Under the pieces are notes generated by a model. The model did not search any database. It saw only the letters and a program-made list of their open reading frames with translations, and was not told the origin of the DNA. Of a DNA stretch of 17,239 nt, positions 1 to 6,222 are shown piece by piece; positions within the stretch are counted from its first letter, which is position 1; every line of letters begins with the position of its first letter. Both the position numbers and the translations under genes were made by a program. Origin of the DNA: JANMES01 sp038229715 (lineage in GTDB: Bacteria > Planctomycetota > Phycisphaerae > Tepidisphaerales > Tepidisphaeraceae); NCBI GenBank assembly GCA_038229715.1, contig JBBROD010000088.1, positions 1-17,239 of the forward strand, in the 5' to 3' direction.

Positions 1-180
1 GGAATAAATTCATGCCACGACCTCCCGAACCAACCATCGGCGGTTGAGGTGCGGTCGTGTTCAAATACGAACTCGAAAATTGATGGTTTCAGGGAGTCCC
101 CGAGTCGATCGTAGCGGGAGGACTGTTTAACGGGGCGAGTCTTAGAGGCTAGCCGATAACACTGAGGCGAAAAACGTTTT
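1..180. other. Gene-free left edge
   Basis: I see no convincing coding region here. An imperfect hairpin can be drawn near the edge (CACGACC at 16-22 pairing with GGTCGTG at 53-59, with a shorter CCTC/GAGG pairing inside). A 14-nt perfect palindrome with an A/T-rich core (GAAAAACGTTTTTC, 169-182) abuts the end of the minus-strand gene at 181. The palindrome has no loop and is not a typical intrinsic terminator. The stretch may be the flank of a gene outside the window. Confidence 0.4.
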
Positions 181-717
181 TCAAACCGAAGGTTTCATCG
201 GGCCCGGTCGCGGTGGGATTCGGCCGGGCGTGACGGACTGTCGCTGAGTCAGGCTCGTCAAGTTTTGCGGTGCGTCATTCACTCCGCCGCTCATCGACGG
301 GCCCGGTTCCAGCGCTGCCGCCAGATCATCCGTCGCGGCCGGCGAGCTATCGCTCACTTCCGTCGCCTTGGCGGTCATGGGGATCGCCCCGGAGTAAAAA
401 CCGACTGCGAACAGCCCCTGCTGCTGTTGGTAAGAGAAGTTGATCAAATCACAAAATTCGCGAATCAGCGATTGGGCCGACGGATCATTCCGCTCGGCGG
501 CTTGCACGGAAAGCTGATGCTTCCGGTCACGAAACCGCATGATTTGCACGAACCGCCCGGTGGATTCGGTCGGGCTCCAGTTGCTACCGACCTGTTCGTA
601 AGCTTCAAAATGCGTGCAACCCAGCCGCGCCAAAGTCTGGCGGAACCGCCCGAGCAGGCGGGAATGTTCCACGCGCTTTTCACGCGGAACCAGATAACTG
701 TTGGTCTGCAAAAGCAT
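181..717 (-). CDS. Hypothetical protein, dimeric alpha/beta-barrel-like domain plus disordered tail
   Basis: About 178 residues if it starts at the ATG at 717; longer starts (ATG at 756, TTG at 783) are open in frame but have no better ribosome site. The first ~105 residues read like a ferredoxin-like, dimeric alpha/beta-barrel domain: a strand (LLQTNSYLVP), a helix rich in Arg and Leu, a strand with EAYEQVG, then GRFVQIMRF, and a final helix and strand (GLFAVGFY). This order resembles the small domain found alone as ABM/NIPSNAP-type proteins or at the C-terminus of some MFS_3 exporters. The last ~70 residues are rich in Pro, Ser, Thr and Ala and look disordered. No catalytic residues or signal peptide are evident. 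It is transcribed away from rpiA. The fold is inference from pattern only; the function is unknown. Confidence 0.6.
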   Translation of the reverse strand: MLLQTNSYLVPREKRVEHSRLLGRFRQTLARLGCTHFEAYEQVGSNWSPTESTGRFVQIMRFRDRKHQLSVQAAERNDPSAQSLIREFCDLINFSYQQQQGLFAVGFYSGAIPMTAKATEVSDSSPAATDDLAAALEPGPSMSGGVNDAPQNLTSLTQRQSVTPGRIPPRPGPMKPSV

Positions 718-892
718 TTTCTCTTCGCTCGCTGGCCGATCCAACCCCGGAGTCATTGTGACACAAGGAGTGAGCCCGATCAAACCGCGACCAGGAATTA
801 ATAGATTGAAAACCAGATAGGGATATTATCGGCCAAAGCACGAACATTTGGCCCACTTTGACATCGCTCTGCATCCCGTTACCCTCGTTCCG

Positions 893-1573
893 ATGAATCC
901 AAAGCAACTGGCCGCAGAGGCCGCTCTTCCGCTGATCGAGTCGGGGATGGTTGTTGGCCTCGGGACCGGATCGACTGCGGATTACCTGATCAAAGCTGTC
1001 GGCGACGCGATCGCGCAAGGCAAGCTCAAGAATGTTCGCGGCGTACCCACCAGCGTTCAGTCCGATCGTCGCGCACGCGAATTAGGGATTCCCCTCGCAA
1101 CCTTGGCCGAATGCCCCAATCCCGATTTAACCATCGACGGAGCCGACGAGATCGACCCGCATCTGAATCTCATCAAGGGCCTCGGCGGAGCGTTGCTGCG
1201 GGAGAAGATCGTCGCGCAGGCCTCGGGCATGCTCGTCATCATCGCCGACACCAGTAAGACTGTCGAAATGCTCGGCATGAAATCGCCTCTGCCCGTGGAG
1301 GTCGCGCCGTTCTGCTATGAAACGCATGCGACCTTCCTCCAGTCGCTCGGCGCAACGCCGGTGCTGCGACGCAATGCCGACGGCAACCCCTACGTCACCG
1401 ATAACGGCAACTTCATTTTCGACTGCCGCTTCGCATCCATCCCCGACCCGGCCGGACTGCAGCGGCAACTGAAAGACCGCGCGGGCATCGTCGAATCCGG
1501 TTTGTTCATCGGGTTGGCTAAAATAGCATTTGTGGCCGACGAGAACGGCGTTAAAACGCTGAAGATGAGCTAA
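893..1573 (+). CDS. rpiA: Ribose-5-phosphate isomerase A
   Basis: Interconverts ribose 5-phosphate and ribulose 5-phosphate in the non-oxidative pentose phosphate pathway, in the cytosol. The 226-residue product matches the usual RpiA length. Visible motifs are the phosphate-binding GLGTGSTAD (residues 22-30), TIDGADEID (80-88) with the catalytic/ligand aspartates D82 and D85, and KGLGGALLREK (95-105) with K95 and the general base E104. These positions are each one higher than E. coli D81, D84, K94 and E103. ADTSKTVEMLG follows at 118-128. I chose ATG 893 because the RpiA family normally begins just before this first helix; an in-frame TTG at 848 would add 15 unsupported residues. No clear Shine-Dalgarno precedes either start. 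It is the only convincing plus-strand gene here and converges on the ketosynthase gene with a 41-nt gap and no obvious terminator. Confidence 0.96.
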   Translation: MNPKQLAAEAALPLIESGMVVGLGTGSTADYLIKAVGDAIAQGKLKNVRGVPTSVQSDRRARELGIPLATLAECPNPDLTIDGADEIDPHLNLIKGLGGALLREKIVAQASGMLVIIADTSKTVEMLGMKSPLPVEVAPFCYETHATFLQSLGATPVLRRNADGNPYVTDNGNFIFDCRFASIPDPAGLQRQLKDRAGIVESGLFIGLAKIAFVADENGVKTLKMS

Positions 1574-1614
1574 GCGATTGCCGGCGGGCGCAATGCGACA
1601 CTGAGTTTGCGTAG

Positions 1615-2862
1615 TCAGGTTTTCCTGATCACTAGCGCACTATTCTTGCTCCCGAACGCAATGCAATTGCACAACGCTGTCCGCACGTCTGCATTGCGCG
1701 CGGCATTGGCCACATAATCTAAATCGCAATGCGGATCGGGATGTTCCAGGTTGATCGTCGGATGAACCTGCCCTGCGTTCATCGACAGTACCGTAGCCGC
1801 CAATCCCGCGGCCCCGCAGGCGCCTTGGGGATGCCCGATCATCGACTTGGTGCTGCTGGCGGGGATGGATTTGGCCTGCTCTCCGAAACAATGCTTTACT
1901 GCGAGCGTTTCCATTCGGTCGTTCAATTCGGTGCTGGTGCCGTGCAGGTTGATGTAGTCGATCGCTCCGGAATCAACGCCCGCGTCGGCCATCGCGAGTT
2001 GCATCGCACGGACGGGCTCGACAACGTCCGGCGCGATCTGCACGCGATGGTACGCGTCGCAAGTTGAACCATAACCGGCAATCTCCGCCAGCGGAATTGC
2101 GCCGCGGGCTTCGGCGTGGTCGGCGTCTTCGAGCACGAACATCCACGCCCCTTCGCCGAGAACGAAACCGTCTCGGTCGAGATTGAATGGACGCGAGGAT
2201 TTGCCCGGCTGATCCCACCGTCGCGTGCTGACGACTCGCATTTTTTCGAACGCTCGAAGGATGCCCCACTCGATCGGAGAATCCGCCCCGCCGGCCAGTA
2301 CGATCGGCACTACACCCGTGCGGATCTGCATCGCCGCATAGCCGATGGCGTCGGTGCTGCTGGTGCAGCCGGTGGAAATCACATGGCTCGGGCCGCGCAG
2401 ATGGAGGGCGATCGAGAGTTCGCTGGAAAGGTTGCCGTGCGTGCCACCCGTGATCGAATAGAGCGACGCCTGCCCGCCGGTGAACATTTCGCGGTACTGC
2501 TGCTCGACAAATCCCAGTCCCCCGCCGCCGGTGCCGAGCAGGACGGCGATTTTGCGTTGGAGTTCGAGATCACCCTCGCCAGGATAGAGCTTGGCCTGAT
2601 CGAGCGCCTCCCGCCCGGCCGCCAGCGCGATTGGAACCATTCGCGGCACGCGCTTGAGTTCGGCGGCGGGTAGGACGGTAAGCGGATCAAACCCGCGCAC
2701 CTGAGCCGCGACAGTTGTTTGCAGGCCGGTGGTGTCGATCCCCTCGATCGCGCGAACCCCCGTTTCACCCGCCAGGCAAGCTCGACCAAACGCCTCCCGG
2801 CCGAGCCCGTTGGGACTGATCGCGCCGATTCCTGTGATCACCACCCGTTTGCGATGCGCCAT
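1615..2862 (-). CDS. Beta-ketoacyl-ACP synthase (KAS II family, type II PKS KS-alpha-like)
   Basis: A 415-residue condensing enzyme of the thiolase fold, expected to extend acyl chains on an acyl carrier protein by decarboxylative Claisen condensation in the cytosol. The Cys-His-His triad is complete: C166 in STGCTSSTDAIGYA, H308 in NLHGTSTELND and H344 in SMIGHPQGACGAAG, with the conserved K339. The TGCTS nucleophile elbow, AGGADSPI (190-197), DRDGFVLGEGAW (229-240) and PDPHCDLDYV (375-384) are closer to KS-alpha subunits of type II polyketide synthases than to housekeeping FabF, which usually has ACATG at the elbow. No acyl carrier protein, KS-beta/chain-length factor or ketoreductase lies beside it, so it is either an orphan or partners with distant genes. 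Upstream on the same strand are the tRNA-Thr and its terminator, so it probably has its own promoter. The family is certain; whether it is fatty-acid, polyketide or polyene type is not. Confidence 0.93.
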   Translation of the reverse strand: MAHRKRVVITGIGAISPNGLGREAFGRACLAGETGVRAIEGIDTTGLQTTVAAQVRGFDPLTVLPAAELKRVPRMVPIALAAGREALDQAKLYPGEGDLELQRKIAVLLGTGGGGLGFVEQQYREMFTGGQASLYSITGGTHGNLSSELSIALHLRGPSHVISTGCTSSTDAIGYAAMQIRTGVVPIVLAGGADSPIEWGILRAFEKMRVVSTRRWDQPGKSSRPFNLDRDGFVLGEGAWMFVLEDADHAEARGAIPLAEIAGYGSTCDAYHRVQIAPDVVEPVRAMQLAMADAGVDSGAIDYINLHGTSTELNDRMETLAVKHCFGEQAKSIPASSTKSMIGHPQGACGAAGLAATVLSMNAGQVHPTINLEHPDPHCDLDYVANAARNADVRTALCNCIAFGSKNSALVIRKT

Positions 2863-2889
2863 GTTGCCCCATTTTAGGCCCGCGCAAAC

Positions 2890-2918
2890 AAAAAGCCCGG
2901 CATTTCACCGGGCTTTTT
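2890..2918 (-). terminator. Intrinsic terminator after tRNA-Thr
   Basis: An 11-bp perfect stem (AAAAAGCCCGG pairing with CCGGGCTTTTT) with a 7-nt loop ends in a T-run on either strand. It begins two nucleotides past the 3' end of tRNA-Thr, so it most likely terminates the tRNA transcript and insulates the ketosynthase gene that starts at 2862. The A/T symmetry could let it act in both directions. Confidence 0.88.
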
Positions 2919-2920
2919 AA

Positions 2921-2992
2921 GCCGCCTATCAGACTTGAACTGATGACCTGCGCATTACGAATGCGCCGCTCTACCAACTGAGCTAAGGCGGC
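2921..2992 (-). tRNA. tRNA-Thr (anticodon CGT)
   Basis: A 72-nt cloverleaf reads on the minus strand. The acceptor stem GCCGCCT pairs with AGGCGGC, the D arm is GCTC/GAGC, the anticodon stem GCGCA/TGCGC encloses the loop TTCGTAA, and the T arm ATCAG/CTGAT encloses TTCAAGT. The anticodon CGT (genome 2957-2959) decodes ACG threonine codons. The 3' CCA is not encoded, so it must be added after transcription. A strong terminator follows directly and a sigma-70-like promoter lies upstream, so the gene appears to be a single transcription unit. Confidence 0.97.
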
Positions 2993-3024
2993 AACCTCGC
3001 CGGCCATCACGCCGGGGAGGAAAG

Positions 3025-3052
3025 ATTATCCGCAATCCGCCGGTTCTGGCAA
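3025..3052 (-). promoter_or_regulatory. Putative sigma-70 promoter of tRNA-Thr
   Basis: On the minus strand TTGCCA (-35) is separated by 16 nt from GATAAT (-10). The -10 matches the TATAAT consensus at five of six positions. The predicted start site lies about 25 nt before the mature tRNA 5' end, which suits a short leader removed by RNase P. It is a consensus match only. Confidence 0.5.
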
Positions 3053-3133
3053 GGGGAGAGAAGTCATGGAAAAACTGCGGTGGTTTTCAGTGTCGGGGCA
3101 GTTTGCAATGTTGGCAAATGCGGCAGTTGGGCA

Positions 3134-3249
3134 CTCGACAGTACCACGGGCCTTCCGCCCGTGCTAACGGCGTAGGAATGTCTGCGAGGTCAACCTTCTC
3201 CAAGTACATAATTGATCGGCACGGGCCGGAGGCCCGTGGTACGGTCGAG
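3134..3249. repeat. Inverted pair of palindromic repeats (type A)
   Basis: Two 31-nt arms, 3134-3164 and 3219-3249, are inverted copies with about four mismatches. Each arm is itself a GC-rich palindrome around ACGGGC...GCCCGT. The 54-nt spacer shows no gene. This is the organisation of a REP doublet (REPIN). It lies between the deacetylase stop codon and tRNA-Thr; on the minus strand it follows the nfo-deacetylase operon and could form a strong RNA hairpin at the transcript end. Confidence 0.8.
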
Positions 3250-3282
3250 TTTTTAGACAGAACCAATACCGGGCTTTCTGGC

Positions 3283-4107
3283 TCAAACCAACGCAACCGT
3301 CTTCCCGCCCGGCACGTCGACCAGCGCACCATCCACCAATAGCGCAACAGTAACCGCCGACGGGTTGTACGCCGACCGGCGGTTGGCGGCGATCGCAATC
3401 CGCTGCCGGGCGGCTTCGTAGTCGAACAGTTCGATGTTCGTGCAGTACCACACTTCAGCATGACCGGCGACCGGACGGAACAGCTTCTCCATCTCATCCC
3501 ACCGATCACGCGGCCGGGCGAACTCAAAACTGTGTCCCCAGACGAAAAACACTTCACTCCTCTTCGGCATTGCCTTCCACGCCTCAAACCGTTCCACCAA
3601 CGGCGGATTGGTGTGGAACATGTGCATCGTTGTCTGCCAATTGATCGGATCGACCGGCGGAAAACACCGCTCGGCGTTGCCGGTCGTGCGACAGTAGACG
3701 ATCCCCAGCGAGCGGATCACCTCCGAAACCTTCGGCGACGTCACGCCGAAGGGTAGCGCCATCCCGCGTACCGGATATCCCACCAGATCTTCCAGCGCCC
3801 GCTTGTCGTCGAGAATTTCATACGCCGCCTGCGAAACATCAATGCGATCCAGCCACGGATGCGTGACGGTATGAATCGCCACCTCGTGCCCTTCAAAAAG
3901 CGATGCAATTTCGTCGGCCGGCAGATGGGTCTCTCGTCCGAAAGCTCCGGAGTTCAGATTGAACGTCCCCTTGATCCCCAGCTCGTTAAACAGTTTCACC
4001 AGCCGGCGGTCTTCGACCACGCCGTCGTCCCAACTCGTGGTGAAGGCGATTCGCTTATTGCCGGGGAACTTACAAATTTCCACCCGTTTAGGCGCTGGTG
4101 TCATCAT
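3283..4107 (-). CDS. Polysaccharide deacetylase family protein (NodB homology domain)
   Basis: A 274-residue protein of carbohydrate esterase family 4 type, expected to remove N- or O-acetyl groups from a glycan using a divalent metal. The metal-binding motif TSWDDG (residues 24-29; D27, D28) replaces the common TFDDG, and the His pair is in HTVTHPW (H79, H83). LPFG (118-121) corresponds to the third motif, and WGHSFEF (190-196) provides a later His typical of motif 5. There is no signal peptide or membrane segment, so a cytosolic or intracellular substrate is possible, unlike secreted peptidoglycan or chitin deacetylases. The start at 4107 has a good ribosome site (GAGGAAG, 4111-4117); a second ATG follows at once. 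It lies 13 nt downstream of nfo and is almost surely co-transcribed. The actual substrate is unknown. Confidence 0.88.
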   Translation of the reverse strand: MMTPAPKRVEICKFPGNKRIAFTTSWDDGVVEDRRLVKLFNELGIKGTFNLNSGAFGRETHLPADEIASLFEGHEVAIHTVTHPWLDRIDVSQAAYEILDDKRALEDLVGYPVRGMALPFGVTSPKVSEVIRSLGIVYCRTTGNAERCFPPVDPINWQTTMHMFHTNPPLVERFEAWKAMPKRSEVFFVWGHSFEFARPRDRWDEMEKLFRPVAGHAEVWYCTNIELFDYEAARQRIAIAANRRSAYNPSAVTVALLVDGALVDVPGGKTVALV

Positions 4108-4120
4108 TGTCTTCCTCGAA

Positions 4121-4966
4121 TCACATTAAGCTTCGCAGCGTTTCCAGATTGACCAAATCCCACTCGCGGCCTTTGTCGTCCGGCCCCTTTGGCGTTTCCA
4201 AAATCTTCGGCAGATCGGCGAACGCCTCATCCCGCACGAACGGCCTGAAGCCCTCCACGCCAATCGTCCCGCGGCCGATATGATCGTGCCGATCGACCCG
4301 GCTGCCCAAGTCCTTCTTGCTGTCATTCAGGTGCAAAACCTTCACCCGCTTCACGCCGACCGTCGCTTCAAGTTGTTTGCGGAACGCCGCGTACTTCCGC
4401 CCGCGGAAATCATACCCCGCGGCGAACAGATGAGCCGTATCCAGGCAAACGCCCAGCCGCTTAGCGTCTTTCACTTGATCGATAATGCAGGCCAAGTGTT
4501 CCAGCTTATATCCCAACGACGTCCCCTGCCCGGCCGTGATTTCCAAACAGGTGATGACTTTTTTCGTCGGATACGCCGCATGGACTTCGTCAAGCGATTC
4601 CGCCACGCGCTTCAACCCGACCTCTTCGCCCTGCCCCATGTGCGCGCCAGGATGCGTCACCAGCAGCGGAATCCCCAGCAATTCGCACCGGCGGATTTCT
4701 TCGATAAACAGATTGATACTCTTCTTCCGCAACGCTTCATCCGGTGACGCGAGGTTGATCAGGTAACTGTCATGGCTGACCGTCTGCTTGAACTTCAGCC
4801 GTTGCAGATGGCTGGACCATTTATCAATCACCACCTGCTCCAGCGGTTTGGCGACCCACTGTTGCTGATTCTTGGTAAAGACCTGAACCGTCGCCATACC
4901 CAGCTTTTCAGCTTCGAGTAAAGCGTTGTGCATGCCGCCAGCGATGGAGAGGTGAGAGCCGAACAT
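4121..4966 (-). CDS. nfo: Endonuclease IV (AP endonuclease, Nfo family)
   Basis: Cleaves the phosphodiester 5' of abasic sites during base-excision repair, with a trinuclear zinc centre in a TIM barrel. The 281-residue product matches the family (about 285 in E. coli). All nine expected metal ligands are visible: H65 (HDSYLINLA), H105 (THPGAH), E142 (LEITAGQG), D176 and H179 (LDTAHLFAAGYD), H212 (LHLNDSK), D225 and H227 (VDRHDHIGRG) and E257 (LETPKG). It begins FGSHLSIAGG, the family N-terminal signature, so the ATG at 4966 is right although the ribosome site is weak. It is the first gene of a pair with the deacetylase. The palindromic repeat pair at 4980-5044 sits 13 nt upstream of its start codon, so the promoter is either within or beyond that repeat. 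Confidence 0.97.
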   Translation of the reverse strand: MFGSHLSIAGGMHNALLEAEKLGMATVQVFTKNQQQWVAKPLEQVVIDKWSSHLQRLKFKQTVSHDSYLINLASPDEALRKKSINLFIEEIRRCELLGIPLLVTHPGAHMGQGEEVGLKRVAESLDEVHAAYPTKKVITCLEITAGQGTSLGYKLEHLACIIDQVKDAKRLGVCLDTAHLFAAGYDFRGRKYAAFRKQLEATVGVKRVKVLHLNDSKKDLGSRVDRHDHIGRGTIGVEGFRPFVRDEAFADLPKILETPKGPDDKGREWDLVNLETLRSLM

Positions 4967-4979
4967 TGTTTAGTCTCGT

Positions 4980-5044
4980 GTCGCATGGGCTACCAGCCCA
5001 TGCCTGTGTGCGATCGTAAAGCATGGGCTGGTAGCCCATGCGAC
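4980..5044. repeat. Palindromic repeat pair, type B, copy 1
   Basis: Two 24-nt arms, 4980-5003 and 5021-5044, are exact inverted copies, each an internal palindrome built on GCATGGGCT/AGCCCATGC. A 17-nt spacer separates them. The same arms recur at 16833-16896 with a different spacer. The arrangement is a REPIN-like doublet. It lies between nfo and the DUF89 gene and can fold into a long hairpin in either transcript. Confidence 0.9.
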
Positions 5045-5051
5045 ATTAAAT

Positions 5052-6098
5052 TCAACGAAACCGGCATACGGTGTCAAACACATTCCCGCCGATGCGGCTG
5101 GCGACCATCGTGTCCTTGATCATCGCGATGTTCATCGCGTCGCACTTGAACGCCGCGTTCAAGTTGCTCTCCACGCCGCGGCCCATGCCTTCGATGATTA
5201 TCAGATCCGCATCAGCGGACGCGGCGTTGAGTTCATCGCTGACTTCCAGAAGATCGATCAGCGGTTCGCCGGTACCCGTGCTGACGCGCTCGATCGGCAG
5301 ATCGGCAAAACTCGGTTCAACCGCGATGATCCGCGGCCACCAGGCGTTGACGTCGTGGATCGTCATATCGTTCAGCGTCGGATACTCGTTGGCAGCCAGC
5401 ACCACCTTCGTGCCCCGCTTCGCCAGCCAGCGCATTGCAGGAAGAGCACCGAGCAAGAAATCGCTGCCCGCGTTGTCGATGAAGAAAACCACCTTTTTGT
5501 GCTGATAGCTGAAAATACGGTTAGCCAGTGCGTCGTAATCATCAATCAGCCACGGCCGCGGAGGCAAGCTCTCTATCGTGGCGAAAAAGTCCGGACTGCC
5601 GGCGACGAACTTCTTGGCCGTCGCCTCGGCGCCCATGTCGAAGATGTTGCCGGCGAACAGCCCTTCGATAATCGCCCGCAATTGCGCTTGCCCGCTAAGC
5701 CGATCGAGCCGGCGGCAGACCTCCGGCAGCAGCGGCAGCATCTTTTCGTTCTCGCGGTTTTTCAAATCGATAAACGCATCGACATACCCGTGCTTGCGTA
5801 GGATCTGATCGCGCCAAATGTCCATCGTCAGGATCGTGACCCGGCCGTGCGCTTGGGGGCGAGCCATCACGTCATCAAAAAAAGTGTGAAACTCCCTGCG
5901 ACACGCATCGGCTCGGGCGTTGATGGATTCAGCGGACTCGCCCCCGCCGTACGCAACCGCGTGCCCGAGGTTGAGGATCGTTTCCAGATGGCGTTTGAAA
6001 AACGTCGCCCAATAGACACAGGCTTCGCGGTCGATGGTCAGATCCCACCCGCAGGCCTCGTACGTACTGAGGTCGGCCAGGAGCACAAACGGAGACAT
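5052..6098 (-). CDS. DUF89 damage-control phosphatase, PANK4 C-terminal-domain type
   Basis: A 348-residue protein of the DUF89 (ARMT1-like) metal-dependent phosphatase family. Known members hydrolyse damaged or unwanted phosphometabolites; the subgroup resembling the PANK4 C-terminal domain acts on phosphopantetheine and its oxidised forms. Motifs in order are GNIFDMGA (~151-158), FIDNAGSD with likely metal ligands D208, N209 and D213, LNDMT (242-246), EGMGR (303-307), and CDAMNIAMIKD ending in K328 and D329. The helical N-terminal cap is intact. I start it at 6098 because GGAGGG lies six nucleotides upstream; an in-frame ATG at 6152 would add 18 residues and has no such site. It follows xdhB on the same strand after 124 nt. 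Here it stands alone, not fused to a pantothenate kinase. The substrate is inferred from family resemblance. Confidence 0.85.
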   Translation of the reverse strand: MSPFVLLADLSTYEACGWDLTIDREACVYWATFFKRHLETILNLGHAVAYGGGESAESINARADACRREFHTFFDDVMARPQAHGRVTILTMDIWRDQILRKHGYVDAFIDLKNRENEKMLPLLPEVCRRLDRLSGQAQLRAIIEGLFAGNIFDMGAEATAKKFVAGSPDFFATIESLPPRPWLIDDYDALANRIFSYQHKKVVFFIDNAGSDFLLGALPAMRWLAKRGTKVVLAANEYPTLNDMTIHDVNAWWPRIIAVEPSFADLPIERVSTGTGEPLIDLLEVSDELNAASADADLIIIEGMGRGVESNLNAAFKCDAMNIAMIKDTMVASRIGGNVFDTVCRFR

Positions 6099-6104
6099 CA
6101 AAAT

Positions 6105-6110
6105 CCCTCC
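6105..6110 (-). promoter_or_regulatory. Strong Shine-Dalgarno deciding the DUF89 start
   Basis: GGAGGG is placed six nucleotides before the ATG at 6098 on the minus strand. It is the best ribosome site seen in the window and supports the 348-residue product over the longer 366-residue reading. Confidence 0.8.
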
Positions 6111-6222
6111 AGAAACCACGGGCGATCCAATACTCAACTGTTGCTGCGACACTTTAGCAAAGGTGCTGTCTCAGGCAACGCACAGGATGGAACCGAATCA
6201 GCATGAAGTTTTCCACGGCGGG

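Noticed and set aside
806..829. TTGAAA and TATTAT as a promoter for rpiA
   Set aside because: The spacer is only 12 nt, too short for a sigma-70 promoter.
1574..1614. Terminator between rpiA and the ketosynthase gene
   Set aside because: Only a weak 5-bp stem (ATTGC/GCAAT) without a T-run is present.
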